64,000 bases of DNA from Methanoregulaceae archaeon (lineage in GTDB: Archaea; Halobacteriota; Methanomicrobia; Methanomicrobiales; Methanospirillaceae), in the NCBI GenBank assembly GCA_015660965.1, contig JACTVG010000001.1:124001-188000 (forward strand). The letters run 5' to 3'. This document shows positions 56,315 to 64,000 of this stretch, piece after piece (within the stretch, counting starts at the first letter, position 1; the number at the start of each line of letters is the position of its first letter). The notes beneath the pieces were generated by a model, which was not told where the DNA came from, did no database searches, and saw only the letters and a list, made by a program, of their open reading frames with translations. Made by a program: the position numbers and the translations under genes.

Positions 56315-56913
56315 TGAAAGCTGGAGTGCTTTTCAGTGGCGGAAAGGACAGTTCCCTTGCAGCATTAATGCTGGGTACGTATTATGAGGTCGAGCTAAAC
56401 ACGTTCGTCTTCGACTCCGCCCGAAAAATAGCGTCAATTGAAGCTGCGGCGCAAGCACTTGGGCTTTCCCTAAAAAAACGAGTCTTTAATGAAAAAATGT
56501 TGAATGAAACGGTGGAACTTATGAACCGACACGGATATCCAAACGACGCAATTAATCTTGTGCATCGCACCGCTGTGGAATGTCTCTGCACTGAGTATTC
56601 TGTTGTTGCGGATGGCACACGGTTTAATGATCGCGTACCGATGCTTTCACGTGCTGAGGTTCAAAGTTTGGAAAATCGAACCACGTGTTCGTATATCCGT
56701 CCTCTATTAGGTTTTACAAAACCAGAAGTTGACCGACTTGTGGAACGCTTTTTTATCGTCAAATATGGCGAGACTGGAACGATCCCGAATGGCGACTATG
56801 AAACAGAAATAAGGGATGCCTGTCGTGCAAGAGGAATCGATCTCCATTCACTATTTCCACCCCATCATGATCAGTCTCTCGTAATAGGAAGAAAGACAAA
56901 CCATCACAGGTGA
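56314..56913 (+). CDS. PP-loop ATPase family protein
   Basis: The 199-residue protein has an N-terminal PP-loop pyrophosphatase motif [11 protein letters not shown] (residues 8-18) typical of enzymes that adenylate a substrate (tRNA thiolation, amidation). Later motifs are [11 protein letters not shown] and [17 protein letters not shown]. Its position in the archaeal S19e-L39e-L31e operon is conserved. A tRNA or translation-factor modification is likely, but the substrate is unknown. It starts at the PDCD5 stop. Confidence 0.8.
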   Translation: MKAGVLFSGGKDSSLAALMLGTYYEVELNTFVFDSARKIASIEAAAQALGLSLKKRVFNEKMLNETVELMNRHGYPNDAINLVHRTAVECLCTEYSVVADGTRFNDRVPMLSRAEVQSLENRTTCSYIRPLLGFTKPEVDRLVERFFIVKYGETGTIPNGDYETEIRDACRARGIDLHSLFPPHHDQSLVIGRKTNHHR

Positions 56914-56918
56914 TAAAC

Positions 56919-57071
56919 ATGAGCAAATTAAGTAAAGGAAGAAAAATTCGTCTAGCAAAAGCATGTGACCAGAACCGCCGTGTGCCCCAATGGGTAATGG
57001 TGAGGACAAAGCGTAACGTTGTTGCACACCCCAAGCGGCGTAACTGGCGGAAAAGTACATTAAAGGTGTAA
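56919..57071 (+). CDS. rpl39e: Ribosomal protein L39e
   Basis: A 50-residue very basic protein: [20 protein letters not shown], then [14 protein letters not shown] and [14 protein letters not shown]. It lines the exit tunnel of the large subunit. GGTGAT lies 3 bases before the ATG. It is followed 3 bases later by rpl31e. Confidence 0.95.
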   Translation: MSKLSKGRKIRLAKACDQNRRVPQWVMVRTKRNVVAHPKRRNWRKSTLKV

Positions 57072-57074
57072 TCG

Positions 57075-57341
57075 ATGGCAGAGAAATTGGAGGAGCATAT
57101 CTATATTATTCCTCTTCGGGACACCCGCCGTGCACCTCGGTGGAAACGGAGTAATACAGCGATTAAGGATATCAAAAAGTATCTCGCGAAGCATATGAAA
57201 AGCGAGGATGTTAAGCTCGATAAAAGCATCAATGAAAAAGTCTGGGAACGCGGGAGTACAAAACCCCCGACGAAGATTCGTGTCCGTGCAATGAAGATGG
57301 AGGACGGACAGATCCAGGCAGAACTTGCTGAGGAATCATAA
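57075..57341 (+). CDS. rpl31e: Ribosomal protein L31e
   Basis: The 88-residue large-subunit protein shows [40 protein letters not shown] and [20 protein letters not shown]. It lies near the exit tunnel, where SRP and chaperones dock, fitting the ftsY and srp54 genes downstream. It starts 3 bases after rpl39e and ends 2 bases before eif6. Confidence 0.94.
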   Translation: MAEKLEEHIYIIPLRDTRRAPRWKRSNTAIKDIKKYLAKHMKSEDVKLDKSINEKVWERGSTKPPTKIRVRAMKMEDGQIQAELAEES

Positions 57342-57343
57342 AA

Positions 57344-58006
57344 ATGGAGCGGACAGTCACGTTCGCAGGGGATCCGCACATTGGAGTTTTCTCCCGTGTT
57401 CTGGACGATGTTGCAGTTCTCCCTCCAGAAGCTACCGATATATTCAAACAGGCGATTAAAAGTGCTCTAGATGTTGAACTTGTTGAGACAACAATCCAAG
57501 ACAGTTCTATAATCGGGTCGCTAGTCGCCGGTAATCGTAAAGGTTTCGTAGTCAGTGGGCTTGCAACAAAGAAGGAAATTGCGATATTATCGGAACACCG
57601 TGAAGTGATGTTACTATCTGAAACTATGAACGCAGCTGGCAACGTGATTCTCGTAAACGACAAATTTGCTATTATTCATCCTGATATGGAAAAGGAGAAT
57701 GCACAGGAAATCGGCGAATTTCTAAAGGTCGATGTGATGCAGACTTCATTGGGCGGGATAAAGACTGTCGGAATGGCCGGGGTTGTTACTAATAAAGGTA
57801 TGATTGTCCCTCCACGAGCGACTGAACAGGAACTCGCAAAACTATCGGAGTTCTGCGGAATACCTGTTGGAACAGGTACGATCAATATGGGTGGCAGTCT
57901 AATAGGTACAGGAGTTTTAGTGAATACTCGCGGTTATATTGCTGGTGCACAGACAAGTGGTTTTGAATTAGGAAGGATTGAAGATGTATTTGGATTTCTG
58001 GAGTGA
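57344..58006 (+). CDS. eif6: Translation initiation factor 6 (eIF6 homologue)
   Basis: The 220-residue anti-association factor has the five-fold repeated penten fold. Marks are [51 protein letters not shown] and [19 protein letters not shown]. It binds the 50S face to block premature subunit joining. Gene order rpl39e-rpl31e-eif6-LX-pfdA is the standard archaeal order. It starts 2 bases after rpl31e. Confidence 0.95.
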   Translation: MERTVTFAGDPHIGVFSRVLDDVAVLPPEATDIFKQAIKSALDVELVETTIQDSSIIGSLVAGNRKGFVVSGLATKKEIAILSEHREVMLLSETMNAAGNVILVNDKFAIIHPDMEKENAQEIGEFLKVDVMQTSLGGIKTVGMAGVVTNKGMIVPPRATEQELAKLSEFCGIPVGTGTINMGGSLIGTGVLVNTRGYIAGAQTSGFELGRIEDVFGFLE

Positions 58007-58012
58007 ATAATT

Positions 58013-58204
58013 ATGGAAGAGAAGATGTTTGAAGTTAAAGGTTCGTTTCTGATGGGAGAAGATTGGAAACCTTATACCAAGGTGATTAAGGCACCTAATG
58101 AGAAACAAGCGCGTGACCGTGCATTTGCACTCATGGGAAGTAAGCACAATCTCAAGCGAAGATATATCAAAATCGATGGCGTTACCCTAGTTAATGGTGA
58201 ATAA
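58013..58204 (+). CDS. Ribosomal protein LX (L18Ae)
   Basis: The 63-residue protein contains MFEVKGSFLMGEDWKPYTKVIKAPN and GSKHNLKRRYIKIDGV. It is half of the eukaryotic L18a (eL20) fold and sits on the large subunit. The ATG at 58013 is used; an internal ATG at 58025 gives the MFEVKG start found in some relatives. Confidence 0.9.
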   Translation: MEEKMFEVKGSFLMGEDWKPYTKVIKAPNEKQARDRAFALMGSKHNLKRRYIKIDGVTLVNGE

Positions 58205-58206
58205 TC

Positions 58207-58677
58207 GTGGAACAGATGGACCAGCGTGAGCTGCTAACACTTGAACATTATCTTAAGGAGTATGGGCAGCAGGCTGAGATATTTTCAAGTCAATTGGAAT
58301 TTCTTGAGAATGGTAGAATGGAGGCACATGCCACAATTGAAGCGCTTCACGGGTTGCTCGAATCAGATGATGGAATGGTTCTGTTCCAGATTGGTGCTGG
58401 GGCGAGCATGAAAGCAAAAGTGCTTGAGCCCGACAAGATTCTACTCAATATCGGCTCTGATGTTATTGTCGAACGGTCAAACAAAGAAGCGATAGAGTTT
58501 TTGAAAGATCGAATAACTGAATTGGAAGCATCGCAAAAGAAAGTTGCTGAAACACTCGACCGTTTACGCTCACAGATGAATGAGATCGCGAAAAGGATCG
58601 AGCAGGGATATCAGCAGGCCGTTCAAGCAGAACATGCTGTACAGCCACAACCGGCACGCATCAATAAGGACGAATAA
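58207..58677 (+). CDS. pfdA: Prefoldin alpha subunit
   Basis: The 156-residue protein has two long coiled coils (about 8-50 and 98-140) joined by a beta hairpin region (DDGMVLFQIGAGASMKAKV, ILLNIGSDVIVERS). Alpha subunits dimerise and bind four beta subunits to capture unfolded proteins for the thermosome. The start is GTG 58207; ATG 58216 is possible. It comes 2 bases after the LX gene. Confidence 0.9.
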   Translation: MEQMDQRELLTLEHYLKEYGQQAEIFSSQLEFLENGRMEAHATIEALHGLLESDDGMVLFQIGAGASMKAKVLEPDKILLNIGSDVIVERSNKEAIEFLKDRITELEASQKKVAETLDRLRSQMNEIAKRIEQGYQQAVQAEHAVQPQPARINKDE

Positions 58678-58691
58678 GGAAGGTATCGGCT

Positions 58692-59747
58692 ATGTTCGGG
58701 GGGCTTCGCGAACGATTGCAGGCTGCCCGTGCCCGAATTGGTAATAGTATCCAAACAGCGGTTGTAACGTCTCAAGAACAAGGAAGAACATCTGCATCTT
58801 CAGTATCTCAAAATCCGGTATTAACCGAAGATCAAGTACCATCTCCTCCTGTGTCTAGCACGACTTTTGCCGGTAAAGTGAAATCATTCGTTATCGATCG
58901 AGAGCTTATTATTAACGAAAAGGAAATCACCGACGCACTTTTTGAACTTGAAATTACGCTTCTTGAGAGTGATGTAGCGTTACCAGTAACTGATGCAATT
59001 ATCGATAACGTAAAGAGGCATCTAATTGGTAAGCACCGCAAAATCGGGCAATCAGTTGACGCTCTTGTTGTTGGGACACTAAAAGAAGCTCTCCTCGATG
59101 TTCTTGGCAATGGGTTTAATCTTACTGACTACATTAAAACCCATGAACATCCAGTTAAGATACTTTTTACGGGTGTGAATGGAACGGGAAAGACAACCAC
59201 TATTGCAAAAATTGGCTTTTTATTGAAAAACCAAGGATTCTCTGTAGTGATCGGTGCAGGTGACACGTATCGTGCAGGTGCAATGGAACAGATCGATATT
59301 CATGCCGAACGTATTGGTATCAAGATCATCCAACATCAGCAAGGTGCTGATCCTTCTGCGGTATTGTTTGATGCAATACAATATGCTTCCTCACATAAGA
59401 TCGATGTGGTTCTCGCAGATACAGCCGGTAGGTTCCATACCAAGGCGAACCTGATGAATCAACTGGAAAAGATCCGAAGGGTTATGAAACCCGATCTTAT
59501 AGTGTATGTGGATGAGGCCGTAGCAGGCAATGATGCTATCGTTCGGGCGTTTGAATTTGAAAAAACGGTCGGCGCAGATGCTGTTATCCTCACAAAAGCA
59601 GACATGGATTCACGAGGTGGGACTGCTATCTCTATCGCTCACACAATCGGAAAACCCCTTATGTTTTTAGGTACGGGACAGGAGTATGATGATATTATAC
59701 CATTCTCACCGACACAGATTGTCGAAGAACTACTCGGTGATTCCTAA
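58692..59747 (+). CDS. ftsY: Signal recognition particle receptor FtsY
   Basis: The 351-residue SRP GTPase has a short N-terminal tail, an N domain (about 60-140), then the G domain with G1 [15 protein letters not shown] near 161-171, G2 DTYRAGA, G3 DTAGRF and G4 TKAD (near 300). It docks SRP-ribosome complexes at the membrane. It overlaps srp54 by one base, so receptor and particle GTPase are co-translated. Confidence 0.95.
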   Translation: MFGGLRERLQAARARIGNSIQTAVVTSQEQGRTSASSVSQNPVLTEDQVPSPPVSSTTFAGKVKSFVIDRELIINEKEITDALFELEITLLESDVALPVTDAIIDNVKRHLIGKHRKIGQSVDALVVGTLKEALLDVLGNGFNLTDYIKTHEHPVKILFTGVNGTGKTTTIAKIGFLLKNQGFSVVIGAGDTYRAGAMEQIDIHAERIGIKIIQHQQGADPSAVLFDAIQYASSHKIDVVLADTAGRFHTKANLMNQLEKIRRVMKPDLIVYVDEAVAGNDAIVRAFEFEKTVGADAVILTKADMDSRGGTAISIAHTIGKPLMFLGTGQEYDDIIPFSPTQIVEELLGDS

Positions 59748-61069
59748 TGCTCGACTCCCTTTCGAACTCGCTCAAAGATGCACTGAAGAAACTTGCTGGA
59801 AAGACCGTTATCGATCGTGTAGCTGTTGATGAACTTGTCAAAGATCTTCAACGAGCATTACTTTCAGCTGATGTAAATGTGAAGCTCGTTATGGAGCTCT
59901 CAAAGGCGATCAGAACCAGGTCACTTGAAGAGCAACCGCCAAAAGGAATGGGTATACGTGAGCATGTCCTACGCATTGTATATCAGGAACTTGTTCGTCT
60001 TATTTGGGCATCTACAGATGTTAAGCTCGAACCTCAGACCATTCTCATGGCAGGTCTTCAAGGGAGTGGGAAGACCACAACAACTGCAAAGCTTGCCCGG
60101 TATTTCCAAAAAAAAGGATTAAAAGTCGGGGTCATCTGCGCCGATACCTTTAGACCTGGTGCATATGATCAGCTGTCAACGCTCTGCGAAAAAATTAATG
60201 TACCCTGTTTTGGAAATCCCGGGGAAAAAGACGCTTTAAAGATCACTCGCGAGGGACTTGGGGTATACACCGACTTAGAAGTCCTGATCGTCGATACTCA
60301 AGGGAGACATGCTCTTGAAACGAATTTGATCCAAGAGATTATCCAACTCAACAAGCTCACAAAAGCAACGCATCGATGGCTCGTGGTTGATGCAGCTCTC
60401 GGTCAACAAGCGAGTGAACAGGCACGCCGGTTTCATGAAGCCATTGGGATTGACGGAGTAATCATAACAAAAATGGACGGTACTGCAAAGGGGGGAGGAT
60501 CACTCTCTGCAGTAGCAGAGACAAAAAGTGGTATTGTCTTTATTGGTAGCGGTGAAACGATCGAGGATCTCGAGCGATTCGACCCTGATGGATTTATATC
60601 GCGGTTACTAGGTATGGGTGATCTTCGGGCTCTGGTCGAACGAGCAGAAGAGGCGATAAGGGCGGACGATGTCGATGTCAATGCGATGATGAAGGGAAAG
60701 TTTACCCTGCGTGATATGTATAAACAACTCGAGGCACTCAATAAGATGGGTCCATTGAAACAGATCATGAGTATGCTCCCGCTCGGAAACATGGAACTCC
60801 CCGAAGGTGTCTATGATGTTACAAGTACCAAAATGGTGCGATATCGTATCATCATGGACTCAATGACAAGTCCTGAACTAGACGATCCCTCACTGATTAA
60901 TAGTTCTCGAATGCAGCGTATTGCGCATGGTGCTGGAGCAACGCTTGATGAGGTTCGGGAATTGTTAAAGTACTACAAGATGATGCAGCGAACGCTCAAA
61001 GGATTGAGGGGGAGTGGCGGTAAATTCAATATGCAGCGCCTGATGAAACGATTCTCGGGAATGCAATGA
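59747..61069 (+). CDS. srp54: Signal recognition particle GTPase SRP54
   Basis: The 440-residue protein has an N domain, a G domain ([15 protein letters not shown] near 105, [27 protein letters not shown]) and a Met-rich M domain (about 300-440: [31 protein letters not shown], ending [12 protein letters not shown]) that binds signal peptides and 7S RNA. G3 reads DTQGRH rather than DTAGRH, a substitution worth noting. It follows ftsY and precedes trmY by one base. Confidence 0.95.
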   Translation: MLDSLSNSLKDALKKLAGKTVIDRVAVDELVKDLQRALLSADVNVKLVMELSKAIRTRSLEEQPPKGMGIREHVLRIVYQELVRLIWASTDVKLEPQTILMAGLQGSGKTTTTAKLARYFQKKGLKVGVICADTFRPGAYDQLSTLCEKINVPCFGNPGEKDALKITREGLGVYTDLEVLIVDTQGRHALETNLIQEIIQLNKLTKATHRWLVVDAALGQQASEQARRFHEAIGIDGVIITKMDGTAKGGGSLSAVAETKSGIVFIGSGETIEDLERFDPDGFISRLLGMGDLRALVERAEEAIRADDVDVNAMMKGKFTLRDMYKQLEALNKMGPLKQIMSMLPLGNMELPEGVYDVTSTKMVRYRIIMDSMTSPELDDPSLINSSRMQRIAHGAGATLDEVRELLKYYKMMQRTLKGLRGSGGKFNMQRLMKRFSGMQ

Positions 61070-61070
61070 G

Positions 61071-61649
61071 ATGATATCTTTTACGATCATTGGGCATACC
61101 GCCCGAACAGATGGAGCGTTTAGCCTAGATGATTTTGCCGGGGGTGCCGGACGAATAGATGTTCTCTGCAGGTGCGTGAATGCATCACTCTTTCTTTCGC
61201 ATGAATTGCGGCGTGATGTGGAATGCAATCTTGTATTTTTAGGGCAACCGTCTCCTCCAAAAACAGTGAAATTTTCTGGGAGGACCATACGATCGCTGAA
61301 CCCCGACGAGCGTAGCGCTGCGACGTTGATTAAAAAAGCGCTCTTATTGCCAAGTGGTTCTGAGTTCCGTGACGCTGCACCCGGCGTATCTGTCCGTAAA
61401 AGTGGAGTCGAGCGATTGTTACAAGAAGGTTCGTACGGTGTTCTCGATGAACATGGAGTTGATATTCGAAAGGTAGAGCAAATCCCACAATCTTTCCTGC
61501 TCTCGGATCATACGAATTTTACACTTGGTGAAGAATCACTCATTTCAGATTGTCCGAAATATTCGGTAGGTCCTGCTATCCTTCACGCTGACCATGCAAT
61601 CACGGTACTATTGAACGAATTGGACCGAAGGAGTCGTGGATGGAACTAA
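61071..61649 (+). CDS. trmY: tRNA (pseudouridine-54 N1)-methyltransferase TrmY
   Basis: The 192-residue SPOUT-type enzyme shows FTIIGHTARTDGAFSLDDFAGGAGRIDVLCRCVNASLFLSH and a C-terminal SDHTNFTLGEE. TrmY methylates pseudouridine at position 54 of archaeal tRNA to give m1-psi, using SAM. It overlaps the pus10 gene, whose product makes the pseudouridine, by 10 bases, so the two steps are co-expressed. Confidence 0.9.
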   Translation: MISFTIIGHTARTDGAFSLDDFAGGAGRIDVLCRCVNASLFLSHELRRDVECNLVFLGQPSPPKTVKFSGRTIRSLNPDERSAATLIKKALLLPSGSEFRDAAPGVSVRKSGVERLLQEGSYGVLDEHGVDIRKVEQIPQSFLLSDHTNFTLGEESLISDCPKYSVGPAILHADHAITVLLNELDRRSRGWN

Positions 61650-62869
61650 CTGAAATTGTCGAAAAGATCCTATCCTACGGCCCGTGTTGCGATCATTGTC
61701 TGGGCAGGTTTTTTGGAAAACGTGGACATGGACTGTCAAATGATGAGAGGGGTAGATCTATCCGAATTTCCCATGAGATTGCACAAAACCTACAACACGA
61801 AACATTTTCTGGCAGCTGTTGGATTTGTAATAACTTTTTCGATCATATTCAAGAATGGGCAGACCGTGTTGCTAATGCTACCTGCGATATCGAATACTCG
61901 ACATTTCTCATTGGTTGCCGGATACCCCCGTTAATTTCGGAGAGCGAAGAGATGGTTTGGAGCGATCTTTCTCTTACCGATCCAGAACCGATCAAGTCTG
62001 AGGTAAATCGAGAAGTGGGAAAAGCAGTCTCTACTCTTACCGGAAAGATGACGGATTTCAAAAAACCCGATATTATGGCGCTTCTAGATCTCGGACAAAA
62101 TGAGGTTGTTATCCAGATTAATCCTGTCTTTATCTATGGGCGGTATCAGAAGTTCGAGCGCGGTATACCTCAGACACATTGGGATTGTCGTGCTTGCCAG
62201 GGGGCAGGATGTGAACGTTGTAACTTCACCGGTAAACAGTATCAGGATTCAGTAGAAGAGCTCATTGGACGCCCCGTAATCGAGATTTTTTCAGCTGATA
62301 ATGCTGTGCTCCATGGAGCTGGAAGAGAAGACATTGACGCACGAATGATCGGAACAGGTAGACCCTTTATTCTTGAGGTAGTTGCACCGAAACGACGAAC
62401 TCTGGATCTTGTTCAAGTTGAATCAGCAATCAACAAAAGCGCTAATGGACGGGTTTCTGTTGAATTTTCTCGATGGACTGACAGGTCTGAGGTGGAAACC
62501 CTTAAATCAAACAAGGCGCATAAAAAATACAGGATTGTAGTTGAGGTTGAGGGTACTCCCTCAGCGGACGAGTTCGCAAAATGCGTTAAATCCCTAACCG
62601 GAGCCATAATCCGCCAGCGCACACCGGAAAGGGTTGCACATAGGCGTGCAGATAAAATCCGCGAACGGAAAGTCCTGGATATAGAAAGTCTTGGTGGAGA
62701 ACCCGGCAGATTCACAATCGAAGTTACGGGCGAAGCTGGCCTCTACATCAAGGAGCTCATATCAGGGGATAAGGGTAGGACTCATCCAAGTCTTTCAGAA
62801 ATCCTTGGTTTCCCTGCTCATGTCACCAGCCTCGATGTCGTGCTGGTCGAAGAGAGAAAGGAGGTATAA
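61640..62869 (+). CDS. pus10: tRNA pseudouridine synthase Pus10
   Basis: The 409-residue enzyme has an N-terminal THUMP-containing zinc region (CCDHCLGRFFGKRGHG, CWICNNFF, later CRACQGAGCERCNFTG). The catalytic domain holds the Asp in REDIDARMIGTGRPFILEV near 230-245. The C-terminal part contains KYRIVVEVEGTPSADEF and GEAGLYIKELISGDKGRTHPSL. It forms pseudouridine 54 and 55 in the T loop. It is translated from a start 10 bases inside trmY and followed by rpl21e. Confidence 0.92.
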   Translation: MELTEIVEKILSYGPCCDHCLGRFFGKRGHGLSNDERGRSIRISHEIAQNLQHETFSGSCWICNNFFDHIQEWADRVANATCDIEYSTFLIGCRIPPLISESEEMVWSDLSLTDPEPIKSEVNREVGKAVSTLTGKMTDFKKPDIMALLDLGQNEVVIQINPVFIYGRYQKFERGIPQTHWDCRACQGAGCERCNFTGKQYQDSVEELIGRPVIEIFSADNAVLHGAGREDIDARMIGTGRPFILEVVAPKRRTLDLVQVESAINKSANGRVSVEFSRWTDRSEVETLKSNKAHKKYRIVVEVEGTPSADEFAKCVKSLTGAIIRQRTPERVAHRRADKIRERKVLDIESLGGEPGRFTIEVTGEAGLYIKELISGDKGRTHPSLSEILGFPAHVTSLDVVLVEERKEV

Positions 62870-62872
62870 CAT

Positions 62873-63163
62873 ATGGCACACCACAACGGACCCCGGAAAA
62901 AGACACGATATAAGTTCAAGAAGGAGCTGCGCCGCCGAGGGCTTCCTCCGGTGACATCCGTAATTCAGAAATTTGAAATTGGCGAGAAAGTTCACATTGT
63001 ATGCAATTCCAGCATTCAGAAGGGCATGCCGCATCACCGTTTCCATGGTAAGACGGGGACAGTCGTAGGCCAGCGAGGACGTGCGTGGATGCTCGAAGTA
63101 AGTGATGGAAATTCAGAAAAGATAGTCATCGCAAGACCACAACATCTAAAAGCCCAAAGGTAA
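62873..63163 (+). CDS. rpl21e: Ribosomal protein L21e
   Basis: This is a 96-residue SH3-like large-subunit protein: RKKTRYKFKKELRRRGLPPV, KVHIVCNSSIQKGMPHHRFHGKTGTVVGQRGRAWMLEV split across the domain, and KIVIARPQHLKAQR at the end. GGAGG (62860-62865) lies before the ATG. It is placed between pus10 and rpoF as in other euryarchaea. Confidence 0.95.
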   Translation: MAHHNGPRKKTRYKFKKELRRRGLPPVTSVIQKFEIGEKVHIVCNSSIQKGMPHHRFHGKTGTVVGQRGRAWMLEVSDGNSEKIVIARPQHLKAQR

Positions 63164-63186
63164 AAATCCACTGTCAGGTGATTGGC

Positions 63187-63537
63187 ATGAAAGTTAAGGC
63201 AATAATTAGCGAAGAGAAGGTCACTCTCCCTGAGATGAGGGAGGTATTACAAGCAGTTGAATCACAGCGAATCGCCGCGGAAAAAGAAATGAGTTACGAA
63301 TTTCGTAGAAGCATTGAACATGCCAATCAACTTGCCAAGACCACTCCTGAAAAATCGCTAGCGCTGGTGCAAGAACTTCAAAAACTGGAAAAGATGAAAC
63401 CGGAGATTGCGTATCGCATTGCTAATATTATGCCTCGGACACGGGATGAGCTAAGGGCAATTTATGCAAAGGAGCGGTTTACGCTTTCTCCGGAAGAACT
63501 TGATTCCATCCTTGAAATTGTAATAACTCACTTTTGA
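63187..63537 (+). CDS. rpoF: RNA polymerase subunit F (Rpb4 homologue)
   Basis: The 116-residue protein is MKVKAIISEEKVTLPEMREV, with a helical middle (AAEKEMSYEFRRSIEHANQLAK, LVQELQKLEKMKPEIAYRIANIMP) and an HRDC-like C-terminus (ELRAIYAKERFTLSPEELDSIL). It forms the polymerase stalk with RpoE. ATG 63187 has GGTGAT upstream; a GTG at 63178 is less likely. It is separated from the main polymerase operon by about 50 kb. Confidence 0.88.
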   Translation: MKVKAIISEEKVTLPEMREVLQAVESQRIAAEKEMSYEFRRSIEHANQLAKTTPEKSLALVQELQKLEKMKPEIAYRIANIMPRTRDELRAIYAKERFTLSPEELDSILEIVITHF

Positions 63538-63546
63538 GGTGGCGCA

Positions 63547-64000
63547 ATGAAAGTCGAGAAAAAGGAGGTTAACGCTATCGTACTCGATGTCCTATTGAAG
63601 GGACATCCGGAAGATCCGCGTCCTCCATACAAACGCGAACCAATTGTTCAAGCCATGGGTGTAGAACAGTTCAAGCTTCTTGAACTTGTCCCAAAACCAA
63701 CCGTTTTGATCGAACTTTATGAAAACGTCTACATTGGTGATGGAGAGCGAGAGAAAATCGAACGGGTAAAACGTCGAATAGGGTATGAAGAGCTTACGCA
63801 AACAGCTCGTGGCGAACTGCCATTTTTAGTTGAAAAAGTGGTCAAGCAACGCGAGCACGATTTTGTCCAATACTTCAATACAGCGGTTCCAATAACTCCA
63901 AAGATGCACATGCTACACCTTCTGCCGGGTATTGGTAAGAAATTAATGTGGGAGATCCTTGACACTCGAAATCGGAAACTATTCGAAAGTTTCAGTGATA
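63547..64000 (+). CDS. DUF655 family protein, 3' end cut by the window
   Basis: The visible 151 residues start MKVEKKEVNAIVLDVLLKGH, then PEDPRPPYKREPIVQAMGVEQFKLLELVPK and VYIGDGEREKIERVKRRIGYEEL. A helix-hairpin-helix appears near the edge (MLHLLPGIGKKLMWEILDTR). DUF655 combines an OB-like and a HhH region and is inferred to bind nucleic acid. It begins 9 bases after rpoF, and in archaea it is commonly followed by the rRNA dimethyltransferase ksgA. Confidence 0.85.
   Translation, partial: MKVEKKEVNAIVLDVLLKGHPEDPRPPYKREPIVQAMGVEQFKLLELVPKPTVLIELYENVYIGDGEREKIERVKRRIGYEELTQTARGELPFLVEKVVKQREHDFVQYFNTAVPITPKMHMLHLLPGIGKKLMWEILDTRNRKLFESFSD

Overview
The window is chromosomal DNA of a methanogenic euryarchaeon, most likely of the class Methanomicrobia (Methanomicrobiales-like). 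The evidence is an archaeal RNA polymerase operon with split RpoB''/RpoB' and RpoA'/RpoA'', archaeal ribosomal proteins (S19e, L39e, L31e, LX, L21e, L30e), eIF6, eIF1, prefoldin alpha, TrmY and Pus10, RNase P protein 4, tRNAs without encoded CCA, TATA-box promoters, and families largely restricted to this group (DUF473, DUF5611, DUF2080, V4R). No species can be named from the sequence alone.

Layout. 1-2.8 kb: the 3' end of an unknown gene, a site-2 membrane protease, a DUF89 phosphatase-like protein and tRNA-Pro. 3.4-5.1 kb: a signalling cluster of one roadblock protein and two tandem receiver proteins. 5.2-13.6 kb: tRNA-Lys, then rpoH-rpoB2-rpoB1-rpoA1-rpoA2-rpl30e-nusA. 13.7-15.7 kb: tRNA-Arg and small conserved archaeal genes (DUF473, PAC2 chaperone-like, DUF5611). 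15.8-20 kb: a surface-protein locus with a PKD protein, a frameshifted and an intact WxL-like small secreted protein, and a membrane-anchored DUF916-like protein. 20-28.7 kb: leuS, a PIN-ATPase-KH protein, a double V4R sensor, a prepilin peptidase and hisI.

28.7-34.7 kb is an accessory island. It holds an XRE/ImmA metallopeptidase with a DUF4411 PIN protein, an IS481-type transposase with a DUF2080 partner, and an MmeI-like single-chain restriction-modification enzyme. The outer promoters of the two defence units, facing each other from opposite ends, carry the same 29-nt motif (25 of 29 matches) just upstream of a TATA box. This suggests one regulator controls both. It is the best candidate for an undescribed composite system in this window.

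34.7-43.1 kb is a large divergent cluster of MinD, two roadblock-like proteins, two DUF2226-like proteins, a secretion ATPase with a long disordered N-terminus and two TadC/ArlJ-like membrane platforms. It looks like a type IV pilus-like machine with its own positioning or polarity module. It ends in a perfect 41-bp inverted repeat enclosing 208 bp, between the converging ends of the second TadC gene and eIF1.

43.4-55.3 kb is housekeeping and mixed: eIF1, cobyric acid synthase, sugar-1-P nucleotidyltransferase, CBS-ParB protein, Hsp20, membrane FKBP, thioredoxin, exonuclease VII (xseAB), a TIM-barrel isomerase-like protein, a CNNM/CBS transporter, purN, RNase P protein 4 and a YhbY-like RNA binder. 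55.3-64 kb is one long translation, secretion and tRNA-modification operon from rps19e to a DUF655 gene cut by the window end. It joins ribosome proteins, the SRP pathway (ftsY, srp54) and the T-loop modification pair trmY-pus10.
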